Positions 35,807 to 46,219 of a DNA stretch of 64,000 nucleotides are shown piece after piece (the stretch's first letter is position 1; every line of letters begins with the position of its first letter). The stretch spans positions 40,076 to 104,075 of the forward strand of contig JAQCAD010000006.1 of the NCBI GenBank assembly GCA_027621915.1, in the 5' to 3' direction. A model generated the notes under the pieces. It saw only the letters and a list, made by a program, of their open reading frames with translations. It searched no databases and was not told the DNA's origin. The stretch comes from Pseudomonadota bacterium. Its GTDB lineage: Bacteria; Pseudomonadota; Gammaproteobacteria; Steroidobacterales; Woeseiaceae. Position numbers and translations under genes: made by a program.

Positions 35807-36580
35807 TCAGGTGACGTCTTTCCAAATCTGTTTTTTGAGCATTGATGCAATGATCCAGAAAACAATCAGGAACATCAGCACCCATACTCCGAGCACACGT
35901 CGTGTCGAACGAATTGGTTCACTAATGTATTCGAGGAAGTTGGTTGTATCGACGACGAATTCCCTGAATTCGTCCTCCGTCATCGTTCCTTTGCTCGCCG
36001 GCTCAAGTCCAACCACTTCAGGGTTGCCGTTTTCGTCTTCATGAAAAATGGCATTCTGATACCCCTGCAGCTCCCAAAGAACATGCGGCATACTTGTACC
36101 CGGAAGCACACGGTTATCCACCCCGGTCGGGCTTTCGGGATCAATGTAAAAGCTCATTAGAAAGTTGTAAACGTAGTCAGTGCCTCGCGCGCGCGCCATC
36201 AATGACATGTCGGGTGGTGGCTGACCGAACCAGCGTGCCGCATCATCAAGCGGCATCGTCGCCTGTATTGTTTCGAAAGTCTTTTCGGCATTGAACATCA
36301 AATTATTGACAAGTTGATCTTCACTGAGCTCAAGATCGCGAGCCAGTGTATTGAAACGAACATATTTGGCAGAATGGCAACCGGCGCAGTAATTCATGAA
36401 ATTCCGCGCACCACTTTGCAATGACTTGATATTGTCGGGATCGTTACCCGCGCGCTCAAGTTCAAGATCGGTCGCCGCGAATGCGCCGGATGCGATGAAC
36501 AGCGCGGCGCTGATTCTTACCGCCCCGACCATGATAAACCACCCTCTCCGGTCTTTCTTGGCGGCCATCTTCTCAACCAT
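35807..36580 (-). CDS. petC: Cytochrome c1 subunit of the bc1 complex
   Basis: 257 residues from the longest ATG. Carries the haem c that accepts electrons from the Rieske protein. CAGCH (65-69) is the haem-binding motif and M164 in GTSMPHVLW the axial ligand. A signal peptide precedes residue 37, and a C-terminal membrane anchor occupies about residues 228-248. Two starts are possible: ATG 36580 and ATG 36532 (17th residue). Both lie in copies of a 24-base repeat that includes a ribosome-binding-like GGTGG, and the second gives a compact signal peptide starting MVGAVRIS. From 36580 the gene overlaps petB by eight bases. Confidence 0.95.
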   Translation of the reverse strand: MVEKMAAKKDRRGWFIMVGAVRISAALFIASGAFAATDLELERAGNDPDNIKSLQSGARNFMNYCAGCHSAKYVRFNTLARDLELSEDQLVNNLMFNAEKTFETIQATMPLDDAARWFGQPPPDMSLMARARGTDYVYNFLMSFYIDPESPTGVDNRVLPGTSMPHVLWELQGYQNAIFHEDENGNPEVVGLEPASKGTMTEDEFREFVVDTTNFLEYISEPIRSTRRVLGVWVLMFLIVFWIIASMLKKQIWKDVT

Positions 36581-36599
36581 GATAAACCACCCTGTCCGG
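36528..36599 (-). repeat. 24-base direct repeat spanning the petB end and petC start
   Basis: Copies at 36576-36599 and 36528-36551 differ at one base and are 48 bases apart, so both keep the petC frame. Each contains GGGTGGTTTATCATGGT, that is a possible Shine-Dalgarno and an ATG. The upstream copy encodes the end of cytochrome b (DRVVYHG) and the first petC start; the other encodes DRRGWFIMV within petC and offers a second start. Confidence 0.9.
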
Positions 36600-37823
36600 A
36601 ACGGGTTTCGTCTTATCGATCCTCGTGTAATAAGGCATCAACAGGAAAAACGCGAAATATATGACCGAGAATATTCGTGCCAGCAACACGTAGGTCCCTT
36701 CCGCAGGCTGCAGACCCAGCCAGCCTAGTGTGATGAAACTAATGGCAAACAATGTCAGCGCCATTTTGTAAATCCAGCCGCGATAACGAATGGATTTCAC
36801 CCTGGATTGATCCAGCCACGGCAAAAATACCGGAAGGAGTACCGAGCCAGCCATCAGAATTGCACCCCAGAGCTTGTCGGGCACCGCGCGCAAAATTGCG
36901 TAGAAAGGCGTGAAATACCAGACCGGCGCAATATGCTCAGGCGTTGCCATCATATTAGCCGGTTCGAAATTCGCGTGCTCCAGGAAATAGCCGCCCATAT
37001 CCGGCGCGAAAAATACAATCGCGCTGAAAAGCATCAGGAAAACTATGATGCCGACCAAATCTTTTGACGTGTGGTACGGGTGGAACGCAACGCCATCCAG
37101 CGGCACACCATCTGGACCCTTCTTGTTCTTAATTTCCACTCCGTCAGGATTGTTCGAGCCAACGTGGTGCAATGCGACAATATGGACGAATACAAGCGCC
37201 ACCAACGCCAAAGGTATGAGTATTACGTGGAATGCGAAGAATCGATTCAGCGTTATGTCGGAGATCGAATAATCACCGCGAATCCACTCGACCAGCGCAT
37301 CACCTACAAACGGTATGGCACCCGCCAGCGAAATAATGACCTGCGCGCCCCAATATGACATCTGGCCCCACGGCAGCAGATAACCCGCGAATGCTTCTGC
37401 AAAAAGCGCGAAGAAAATCATCATGCCAATGATCCAGATCAGCTCGCGAGGTTTTTGATATGAGCCATACAACATCGCGCGAAACATGTGCAGATAAACA
37501 ACAATAAAAAAGAATGACGCACCTGTTGAATGAGCATAACGAATCAACCAGCCCCATTCGACGTCACGCATTATGTATTCAACTGACGCGAACGCCTCTG
37601 TCGCCGACGGCTTGTAGTTCATCGTCAAAAAGATTCCGGTCAGAATCTGGATGACAAGTACGACCATCGCCAGCACACCGAATATGTACCACCAATTGAA
37701 ATTCTTCGACGCGTAATATTCTGTAACGTGGTATTTCATCGTTTCCGAAAACGGAAAACGATCATCAATCCACTTCATGACCGCGCCGGCGCGGGTGCCG
37801 ACTTCAGACTCAATACGTGCCAT
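36573..37823 (-). CDS. petB: Cytochrome b subunit of the bc1 complex
   Basis: 416 residues, eight predicted membrane helices, the long single-chain form of proteobacterial bc1. Haem-ligand His residues are in RYAHSTGASFFFIVVYLHMFR and in FFAFHVILIPLALVALVFVHIVALHH. The quinol-site PEWY-like block reads APVWYFTPFYAILRAVPDK. Catalyses quinol oxidation and reduction at the Qo and Qi sites. The ATG shares a base with the petA stop (TGATG). Confidence 0.97.
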   Translation of the reverse strand: MARIESEVGTRAGAVMKWIDDRFPFSETMKYHVTEYYASKNFNWWYIFGVLAMVVLVIQILTGIFLTMNYKPSATEAFASVEYIMRDVEWGWLIRYAHSTGASFFFIVVYLHMFRAMLYGSYQKPRELIWIIGMMIFFALFAEAFAGYLLPWGQMSYWGAQVIISLAGAIPFVGDALVEWIRGDYSISDITLNRFFAFHVILIPLALVALVFVHIVALHHVGSNNPDGVEIKNKKGPDGVPLDGVAFHPYHTSKDLVGIIVFLMLFSAIVFFAPDMGGYFLEHANFEPANMMATPEHIAPVWYFTPFYAILRAVPDKLWGAILMAGSVLLPVFLPWLDQSRVKSIRYRGWIYKMALTLFAISFITLGWLGLQPAEGTYVLLARIFSVIYFAFFLLMPYYTRIDKTKPVPDRVVYHG

Positions 37824-38407
37824 CAGGCGGCTCCCGATTCTGCGCCGATCATGATCAGATCCTCTCGAAGGAATCGATAAGGCGGCACTCGTAGATTGGT
37901 TGGCGCCGGGACACCCTTGTAGACACGCCCGGCAAGATCAAAACGAGATCCGTGGCACGGACAGAAGAATCCGCCCTGCCAGTCCTCTGCAGGACCTACC
38001 TGAAATTCGGCAAGTGGCGCACAACCCAGGTGCGTACAGGAACCCTCGACCACCAGGAATTCCGGCTTGATCGAGCGATACTCGTTTACCGCAAATTCCG
38101 GCTGCTGTTCCACGACTTCCGATCCCGGATCACGAAGATGCTCGGTCACTGCCGCCAATCGTGACAGCATTTCCGCGGTGCGCCGCAAGACGTAGACAAG
38201 TTTTCCACGCCAAATAACGCGAATCATTTCCCCGGGCTCCAGCATACCAATCGGAACTTCAACAGGTGCGCCGAGCGCCTGCGCCCTGGCGCTGGGCTTC
38301 ATCGACGCTACGAACGGTATTGTTGCCGCTATGAGACCGGCACCGCCGGTCACCGCAGTAGCAACAGTCAGAAAATGACGCCTGTTGCGATCAACGTCAT
38401 CAGTCAT
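37823..38407 (-). CDS. petA: Rieske iron-sulfur subunit of the bc1 complex
   Basis: 194 residues. The 2Fe-2S ligands lie in CTHLGC (124-129) and CPCHGS (149-154). The N-terminus [18 protein letters not shown] is a Tat-type signal anchor, as usual for Rieske proteins folded in the cytoplasm. A hinge and a soluble cluster domain follow. First gene of petA-petB-petC; GGGAG lies before the ATG. Divergent from degS. Confidence 0.97.
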   Translation of the reverse strand: MTDDVDRNRRHFLTVATAVTGGAGLIAATIPFVASMKPSARAQALGAPVEVPIGMLEPGEMIRVIWRGKLVYVLRRTAEMLSRLAAVTEHLRDPGSEVVEQQPEFAVNEYRSIKPEFLVVEGSCTHLGCAPLAEFQVGPAEDWQGGFFCPCHGSRFDLAGRVYKGVPAPTNLRVPPYRFLREDLIMIGAESGAA

Positions 38408-38786
38408 GTATCACTCCCATACACCGTGTAGTCCTTGGTGAAATTGATGCTATTGCTACCGCTCATGATGAATCAAAACCTGACAAATTCTTTGGCGTTT
38501 CAGAGCATTACGCATGGTACTTCCGTGTTTGCCCCGGCTATTGTCTAAACAGGGCGCCTCCCGCAACGATTTGACTCGACGCTTACCTGGTCGGTTTATC
38601 GCATTTTTCGAAATCGCAAAAATTTGCAGCAGACCCGATTCACCGTCAGGATGTCGGTGGGCTCGGGGCTGGGTGCGGAACCCGACGCGCATTATACACA
38701 GTGCCACTCAAAATTGGCTAGGCGTAGGGGCACAAGACGCGCCAGTATTAGTACAAATACTTAATGACGCATTGGCAGCAAACCGG
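38408..38786. other. 379-base divergent intergenic region between petA and degS
   Basis: No gene seen. For the plus strand, TTGACT (38570-38575) with GTTTAT 17 bases later is a possible but poor promoter, and ATTATAC near 38692 a possible -10. On the minus strand TTGTCA occurs but without a matching -10. A frame is open in phase with degS from 38514 but its translation has no recognisable features before residue 92. Confidence 0.3.
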
Positions 38787-39869
38787 ATGGCACGACTTAA
38801 ACCTGTTTTAGTATTCCTGATCCAATCTGTCGTGGTCGGATTGGCCGCTGCCTTCGTCGTCGTTCTGGTGCGGCCGCAACTGCTGCCAGCCATTAATATT
38901 GGAGGGGGATTACCTGCCGGGCAGCCGGCCAGCTATGCGAATGCCGTCGAAATCGCGGCACCGTCGGTGGCCAACGTGTATACAAGGCGACTGATATCAG
39001 ACACGCCCGATATCGACGGGTCCGGCAAATTCCGGGTAAATACGAGTGTCGGGTCTGCCGTCATCATTGACGCCGAAGGCTACCTGGTCACGAACTACCA
39101 CGTTGTGGCACAGGCGAATGACGTCCGAATACAGCTCGCCGATGGCCGGATTGCAAGCCCTGATCTGATCGGTGTGGATGCCGAGACTGATCTGGCGCTG
39201 TTGAAAGTGGACCTCGGTACGTTACAGGCTATTCCGCTGGGTCGATCTGACCAGCTGCGCATCGGTGACATTGTGCTTGCCATGGGAAATCCGTACGGTC
39301 TGTCAAAGACCGTAACGCAAGGAATAGTAAGTGCGACTGGCCGAGGCGTGTTGCAGTTGGCGACTTTTGAAAACTTCATTCAGACTGACGCCGCCATTAA
39401 TGAAGGTAATTCGGGTGGCGCACTGATCAACACGAACGGCGCCCTGGTTGGCATCAATACGGCCGTTCTTGCGCAGGACGCCGGCACCGAAGGCATCGGC
39501 TTCGCAATCCCAGTCGACCTGGTGCGCGGTGTCGTCGAGGAAATCAAGAAAAATGGCCGTGTTGTTCGCGGATACGTTGGGCTGGTGCCGGATGAGTTAA
39601 ATCGCATCGAGTCTGCAGCACTCGGCATTAATCCGGATGTTGGCATTCTGTTAAGTGCAGTAATCGAAGGAAGTCCGGCAGAGACCGCGGGCCTCAGACC
39701 GGGAGATGTGATCCTGACCATGAACGGTGAACCTGTTCGCTCCCGACAGCAGGCACTTCTGATCGTGGCGCGACTGAACCCGGGCGACGAAGTGCAAATG
39801 GAGGGACTACGTGATGGACAGCAATTCAGGGTAACGCTGGTCACCGTCGAACGAGTGCCCAGGCCCTGA
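38787..39869 (+). CDS. degS: DegS-type membrane-anchored serine protease
   Basis: 360 residues, close to E. coli DegS (355). One N-terminal membrane helix at about residues 8-28, a trypsin-like protease domain with the triad H105 (TNYHVV), D135 (DAETDLALLK) and S209 (NEGNSGGAL), and a single C-terminal PDZ domain with SPAETAGLRPGDVI. DegS senses misfolded porins and starts cleavage of the anti-sigma-E factor. A single PDZ and the anchor argue against DegP/DegQ. ATG 38787 is chosen by length and topology; no strong ribosome-binding site precedes it, and a TTG at 38772 is an alternative. Confidence 0.9.
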   Translation: MARLKPVLVFLIQSVVVGLAAAFVVVLVRPQLLPAINIGGGLPAGQPASYANAVEIAAPSVANVYTRRLISDTPDIDGSGKFRVNTSVGSAVIIDAEGYLVTNYHVVAQANDVRIQLADGRIASPDLIGVDAETDLALLKVDLGTLQAIPLGRSDQLRIGDIVLAMGNPYGLSKTVTQGIVSATGRGVLQLATFENFIQTDAAINEGNSGGALINTNGALVGINTAVLAQDAGTEGIGFAIPVDLVRGVVEEIKKNGRVVRGYVGLVPDELNRIESAALGINPDVGILLSAVIEGSPAETAGLRPGDVILTMNGEPVRSRQQALLIVARLNPGDEVQMEGLRDGQQFRVTLVTVERVPRP

Positions 39870-39939
39870 TGCAGATTTTCTTCAGTTGGCAAACAGACAG
39901 ATGCGCGCCTGAAAACCTCCCACACATCCAAACCGCGTC

Positions 39940-41459
<1,520 letters not shown>

Positions 41460-41621
41460 ATTTAAAAGAGCTGCCTTTTGTTCGAAACGGCGCAGAGTGT
41501 AGCAAAACATAGCCGCCGGCCATTGTGTATTATTGACCCTCCAATTCGGATATCCGGACAGGACGCTGCCAAACTTAAAGACAGTGGCACGCCGGCCTTA
41601 ACCTTCAATTGATCTGACTCT

Positions 41622-42599
41622 ATGCTTGGCGATATTACAGAAGTTGTTATCGGTCTGATTCTCCTTATTTGGGGAGCTGACCGATTCGTTCACGGTGCGG
41701 CAGCAACGGCCCGCAACCTTGGTGTTGCGCCGTTGATGATCGGCCTGACCATCGTGGCCTTTGCAACGTCTGCGCCCGAAATCCTGGTATCGGTTGTTGC
41801 CGCAAGCCGCGGCCAAACCGACCTGGCGATCGGAAATGCTATTGGTTCGAACATCGCCAATATCGGATTGGTGATGGGGGCAGTTGCGCTAGTACGCCCG
41901 ATCGAGCTCACATCCGCAACGTTACGTCGGGAAATGCCGGCACTACTGGCTGTGACATTGCTTACCGTTGCGTTGTGTCTGGATTCCTACCTTGCCCGCA
42001 TCGATGGGTTGGTGCTGCTGACCAGCCTCGTGATCGTCGTCATTTGGCTTGTCAGGCTCGGCATTCGGTCGTCTGCAACCGACCCGTTGAAGGCCGACTT
42101 TGAAGCTGAGATACCATCAGGCACCAGCATGAAGGCGGCAATAATCTGGCTGGCTGTCGGCATTGTTTCTCTCCTGTTCGGAGCTGACTACCTGGTCGAC
42201 GGCGCGGTCAATATCGCGCGGGCCGTTGGTGTATCCGAAATGGTCATCGGAATCACGCTGGTCGCTGTCGCGACAAGCCTGCCGGAACTCGCCGTTTCCC
42301 TTGTCAGCGCGTTCAAAGGCGAATACGGCATTGCCATCGGCAATATCGTCGGCTCAAATATCTTTAACCTGCTCGCCGTGGTCGGCGTGGCCGCTGTCAT
42401 TCATCCGGCGGCGCTGCATCCCTCGGTTCTTTCTCTGCATCTGTTTGTCATGGTTGCTTTTACGCTGGTTTTGTTCGCGATTACCTACGAGTATGACGGC
42501 AGGGCCGCCATCACACGGTATGAGGGCTTCGCACTGGTTGCGGCATTTCTGGCTTACAGCACCTATGTCGTCGTGCAAAACGTTAGAATCGGGCTTTGA
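41622..42599 (+). CDS. yrbG: CaCA-family cation/calcium antiporter (YrbG-like)
   Basis: 325 residues with about ten membrane helices in two inverted halves. Each half carries an alpha-repeat: TIVAFATSAPEILVSVVAA with GNAIGSNIANIGLV in the first, and TLVAVATSLPELAVSLVSA with GNIVGSNIFNLLAV in the second. These acidic motifs coordinate Ca2+ and Na+. In E. coli yrbG also precedes kdsD-kdsC-lptC-lptA-lptB, as here. Transport substrate in this organism is inferred from family only. Confidence 0.93.
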   Translation: MLGDITEVVIGLILLIWGADRFVHGAAATARNLGVAPLMIGLTIVAFATSAPEILVSVVAASRGQTDLAIGNAIGSNIANIGLVMGAVALVRPIELTSATLRREMPALLAVTLLTVALCLDSYLARIDGLVLLTSLVIVVIWLVRLGIRSSATDPLKADFEAEIPSGTSMKAAIIWLAVGIVSLLFGADYLVDGAVNIARAVGVSEMVIGITLVAVATSLPELAVSLVSAFKGEYGIAIGNIVGSNIFNLLAVVGVAAVIHPAALHPSVLSLHLFVMVAFTLVLFAITYEYDGRAAITRYEGFALVAAFLAYSTYVVVQNVRIGL

Positions 42600-42624
42600 T
42601 CTAATACAAGCCGGGGGCCGGGCA

Positions 42625-43605
42625 TTGAAAGATTCTGCACCAAAAGACCTTATTGCCATTGCAGCCAGCGTACTGAAAATCGAGTCGCGCGCCGTCAATG
42701 AGCTGGTATCAAGGCTCGACGACAGTTTCGCGGCAGCCTGCAAAATCTGTCTCGAGACTGAAGGGCGGGTTGTTGTCACCGGGATGGGAAAATCAGGTCA
42801 TATTGCGGGGAAAATCGCCGCAACCCTGGCCAGCACGGGCACGCCGGCGTTCTTCATGCACCCGGCGGAAGCGAGCCATGGCGACCTTGGCATGATTACG
42901 AAGCACGATTCGTTACTCGCCGTGTCTTATTCCGGTGAAACCGACGAAGTCATCACAATCCTGCCACTGGTCAAACGGATGGGCGCAAAGCTAATTTCAA
43001 TGACCGGCAAACCAGGATCGACGCTTGCCAAGGCTGCGGACGTACATCTGAACGTATACGTGAGCGAAGAGGCCTGTCCGTTAAATCTTGCGCCTACGGC
43101 CAGTACGACAGCAACACTGGCAATGGGTGACGCGCTGGCAGTTGCGTTGCTCGAAAGTCGCGGATTCACTGCGGAAGACTTTGCGCGATCACATCCCAGC
43201 GGGTCACTCGGTAAACGACTGCTGTTACGTGTCGCAGACGTTATGCATTCCGGTTCCGAAATCCCGTCCGTACTGTCCTCAGTCAGCGTAAGCCGTGGCC
43301 TTATGGAAATGACCGAAAAAGGACTGGGCATGACAGCCATCGTTGACGTTGATAATCGCATTCTCGGCGTATTTACCGATGGAGATCTGCGCCGTACTTT
43401 GGACAGCGAAATCAATGTACATAAAGTCGATATGAAGACTGTAATGCACAGTGGATGCATCACGGTTGGTCCGGATGACATGGCCGCGGAGGCCGTGCAC
43501 ATCATGGAAGAGAACAAGATAACCGCTCTGCTGGTGGCTGACGATCAGAACAGGCTTGTTGGCGCGTTAAACGTTCATGACCTGTTTCGTGCCGGAATCA
43601 TGTAA
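42625..43605 (+). CDS. kdsD: Arabinose-5-phosphate isomerase KdsD
   Basis: 326 residues from the TTG at 42625 (E. coli 328). Converts ribulose-5-P to arabinose-5-P for Kdo. The N-terminal SIS domain shows VVVTGMGKSGHIAGKIAATLASTG split as MGKSGHIAGK and HPAEASHGDLGMI; two CBS domains follow (VADVMHSG, MTAIVDVDNRILGVFTDGDLRR; MKTVMHSG, DLFRAGIM). No ATG fits the expected N-terminus; TTG with GGGGG upstream is the best start. The frame open from 42163 lies inside the antiporter gene. Confidence 0.94.
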   Translation: MKDSAPKDLIAIAASVLKIESRAVNELVSRLDDSFAAACKICLETEGRVVVTGMGKSGHIAGKIAATLASTGTPAFFMHPAEASHGDLGMITKHDSLLAVSYSGETDEVITILPLVKRMGAKLISMTGKPGSTLAKAADVHLNVYVSEEACPLNLAPTASTTATLAMGDALAVALLESRGFTAEDFARSHPSGSLGKRLLLRVADVMHSGSEIPSVLSSVSVSRGLMEMTEKGLGMTAIVDVDNRILGVFTDGDLRRTLDSEINVHKVDMKTVMHSGCITVGPDDMAAEAVHIMEENKITALLVADDQNRLVGALNVHDLFRAGIM

Positions 43606-43607
43606 TC

Positions 43608-44111
43608 GTGGTCGGAAAAAGAAAATTTCCGTCGAATCTGCGACTTATAGGTTTTGATGTTGACGGCGTGTTTACAGACGGGCGATTTTACCTTTCAGAT
43701 CAGGGAGTCGAATCGAAAGCATTTAATACTCAGGACGGGTACGGTATTCGGCAAGTTATTGACGCGGGATTGGTGGTCGCGGTTATCAGTGGCCGACAGT
43801 CGAAATCTGTCGACATTCGTATGGCGGAGCTCGGCGTAACTTATGTTATACAAGGCTGCGAAAACAAAGTTGGCGCTCTCGAAAGCCTGATAGAGAAACT
43901 CGGAATCGCTGCGGATCAGACCGCATATGTCGGTGATGATATTCCCGACCTGCCGGTGATGCGGCGTTCTGGATTCGGCATTGCTGTCGCAAATGCTGTC
44001 GCTGCAGTAAAAGCGGAATGCGACCTGGTCACGGTGGCGCCTGGAGGAGCTGGCGCAGTTCGCGAGGTTTGCGATTTTTTGCTGGCCGCGACCCGCATTT
44101 ACCGGAACTAG
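43608..44111 (+). CDS. kdsC: Kdo-8-phosphate phosphatase KdsC
   Basis: 167 residues. HAD-family phosphatase with the nucleophile/acid pair in FDVDGVFTDG (D17, D19), VISGRQSKSVDIRMAELG, and the Mg-binding AYVGDDIPDLPVM. Removes phosphate from Kdo-8-P, the last step before CMP activation. GTG start three bases after kdsD, so coupled expression is likely. C0-cap type, tetrameric in the family. Confidence 0.95.
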   Translation: MVGKRKFPSNLRLIGFDVDGVFTDGRFYLSDQGVESKAFNTQDGYGIRQVIDAGLVVAVISGRQSKSVDIRMAELGVTYVIQGCENKVGALESLIEKLGIAADQTAYVGDDIPDLPVMRRSGFGIAVANAVAAVKAECDLVTVAPGGAGAVREVCDFLLAATRIYRN

Positions 44112-44118
44112 CCTGAAA

Positions 44119-44676
44119 GTGAACTCGCGGAATTTTTTGACAATTTCCGGCCTTGTGTTCATCGCAATCGGGAGCTGGTATCTGGCCAGCTCAAAACAGA
44201 AGCCCGAGATAACCCGGACGATATCCGACACAGCGTTCGGTGGCTTCTACCTCCGCTCGGTCCGCATACTTGGTACCGATGGCAACGGACATTTGCTCTA
44301 TGAAATCGAAGCAGAATATGCAGAGCAACAGGAGAACAACGAGATCGAACTGCAAAACGTTCGAATCAACTATTCGTCTGGCTCAGAAGTGCCATGGACG
44401 ATAAATGCGGACACAGCGACGATCAGTAACGATAATGAACTGCTCCTGCTAAGTGGACATGTCGTCGCTATCAGTGAAGAGGGATTCTCGGGACAGGTCA
44501 CGGAAATTCGAACGCCTATGATGGAAATCTATCCGAATGGTTACAAGGCCGAGACCGACAGTCGCGTTCAGATCCGCATTGGATCACGAAGCCTTACGGC
44601 CACCGGCATGCTAGCATCGCTCCAAGAGAACAGACTGCATCTCAAATCCAATGTCAGTGGAAGATTTGTACCGTGA
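44119..44676 (+). CDS. lptC: LPS export protein LptC
   Basis: 185 residues. Bitopic inner-membrane protein; one helix at about residues 6-24 (LTISGLVFIAIGSWYLA), then a periplasmic beta-jellyroll (GGFYLRSVRILGTDGNGHLLYEIEAEYAEQ split by NNEIELQNVRI). Receives LPS from LptB2FG and passes it to LptA. GTG start seven bases after kdsC. Sequence is divergent but context between kdsC and lptA is decisive. Confidence 0.92.
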   Translation: MNSRNFLTISGLVFIAIGSWYLASSKQKPEITRTISDTAFGGFYLRSVRILGTDGNGHLLYEIEAEYAEQQENNEIELQNVRINYSSGSEVPWTINADTATISNDNELLLLSGHVVAISEEGFSGQVTEIRTPMMEIYPNGYKAETDSRVQIRIGSRSLTATGMLASLQENRLHLKSNVSGRFVP

Positions 44677-44704
44677 TACGACGATCAATTTTCGAAACTC
44701 CAAC

Positions 44705-45403
44705 ATGCGTTTGAATTCACCAACTCTCTCGACACAGGCCCGCGCCGTTGCTGTCGTCATGCTCATGTCAACGCTTACGTTTGCGCAGACGGATGACCTG
44801 CGCTTGCCAATGCTGCTCGATGCTGACTCGACTGACTATGATGGCAAGAGCTCGATGCTCATGTTTCGGGGACTGCGATTGACTCAGGGCAGCCTCGGAA
44901 TCGCTGCGGATGAAGGTCGCGCATCCAAGATGGACTTCGAAGACAGTGTCTGGCATTTCGCCGGCAATGTCGTTATCGACGTAGAAAACGGGCATATAGA
45001 ATGCGACTCCGCCGACATATCATTTTCCGGATATCAGTTGCGCATCGCCACAATTGCCGGCTCCCCGGCAACATTTCGCATGGCGCGCCCGGATAGCGAA
45101 CAGATTACTTATGCTGAAGCCGGAAGATTGAATTACGATTTTGAAGCGGGTGTGGTTGAGTTTTCGGGCAACGCGACAATAACCGAGGGCGGCAATCAGA
45201 TTGCCAGCAACTATCTGGTCTACAACATTCAGGAACAACGAATCAACGCGTCGTCCGGTGGCGCGGGAGAGCCAAGAGTTCGGATTACGTACACACCTGG
45301 CGAAATCGATGCACTTGAACCTTCACTCGATACACCAGGTGCGCCCGAGGATGAGCCGCCGGCGCAGGTCGAGGTTCCAGAGGGCAATGGAGAGCCCGGC
45401 TGA
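44705..45403 (+). CDS. lptA: Periplasmic LPS bridge protein LptA
   Basis: 232 residues from the chosen ATG. Signal peptide ([17 protein letters not shown], cleavage after Ala near residue 27), then an OstA-type beta-jellyroll with [20 protein letters not shown] and [17 protein letters not shown]. LptA oligomers bridge LptC and LptD. The C-terminus ([19 protein letters not shown]) is a Pro/Glu-rich tail beyond the usual domain. ATG 44705 gives a normal signal peptide; the in-frame ATG at 44651 would place a polar stretch before it and overlap lptC. Confidence 0.9.
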   Translation: MRLNSPTLSTQARAVAVVMLMSTLTFAQTDDLRLPMLLDADSTDYDGKSSMLMFRGLRLTQGSLGIAADEGRASKMDFEDSVWHFAGNVVIDVENGHIECDSADISFSGYQLRIATIAGSPATFRMARPDSEQITYAEAGRLNYDFEAGVVEFSGNATITEGGNQIASNYLVYNIQEQRINASSGGAGEPRVRITYTPGEIDALEPSLDTPGAPEDEPPAQVEVPEGNGEPG

Positions 45404-46128
45404 TGAGTATTCTGAGCGTTCAGGATATAGCCAAACGCTACAAATTTCGGGACGTCGTCAAAGGAATATCCCTCGAGATTACCAGCGGTGAAGTTGTTGG
45501 ACTGCTTGGCCCGAATGGCGCCGGTAAAACAACCGCTTTCTACATGATTGTGGGACTCATCGCGTCAGATCGAGGTCAGATTCTGCTTGACGGACAAGAT
45601 TTGACGGCGTTGCCAATGCATCGACGGGCAAGGCTGGGTCTTGGCTATCTCCCGCAGGAGGCCTCGATTTTTCGCAAACTGACCGTTGAGCAGAACATTC
45701 TTGCGATTCTCGAAAATCGCAGAGAACTGGATAGAGCCGGGCGTGAACAGGAACTCGATCAGCTACTTGACGAATTGCATGTGGGCCACGTCAGGGGAAG
45801 TTTGGGCATCAGTCTCTCAGGCGGCGAACGCCGAAGAGTGGAAATTGCCAGGGCACTCGCAGCCAATCCCCGATTCGTCCTCCTCGATGAGCCATTTGCA
45901 GGTGTCGACCCGATCTCGGTGCTGGATATTCAGCGGATAATCCGGCACCTGTCTGACCGCGAAATCGGCGTCTTGATCACTGACCATAATGTGCGGGAAA
46001 CACTCGGAATCTGCTCGCGAGCCTATATACTGAGCGACGGAAGACTGATCGCGTCAGGTTCGCCTGACGATATCCTGGAAAATCAGCACGTTCGGGAAGT
46101 GTATCTCGGACAGGAGTTCAAACTCTGA
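45403..46128 (+). CDS. lptB: LPS export ATPase LptB
   Basis: 241 residues, exactly E. coli length. Walker [10 protein letters not shown] (36-44), Q-loop YLPQEASIF, signature [15 protein letters not shown], Walker [15 protein letters not shown] and switch His in TDHNVRETL. Powers LPS extraction with LptFG. ATG shares a base with the lptA stop (TGATG). Confidence 0.98.
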   Translation: MSILSVQDIAKRYKFRDVVKGISLEITSGEVVGLLGPNGAGKTTAFYMIVGLIASDRGQILLDGQDLTALPMHRRARLGLGYLPQEASIFRKLTVEQNILAILENRRELDRAGREQELDQLLDELHVGHVRGSLGISLSGGERRRVEIARALAANPRFVLLDEPFAGVDPISVLDIQRIIRHLSDREIGVLITDHNVRETLGICSRAYILSDGRLIASGSPDDILENQHVREVYLGQEFKL

Positions 46129-46219
46129 GTCAAAATTGCGTAGCAAGGGCCAGGCTCAATTGGGCTGTTTCATTAATACTGCAAAATAAATACGCGATGA
46201 CGACACCGACCAGAAGCAA

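Noticed and set aside
42163..42624. Upstream extension of kdsD inside the antiporter gene
   Set aside because: The region is the coding sequence of the CaCA protein in another frame; KdsD length fits the TTG at 42625.
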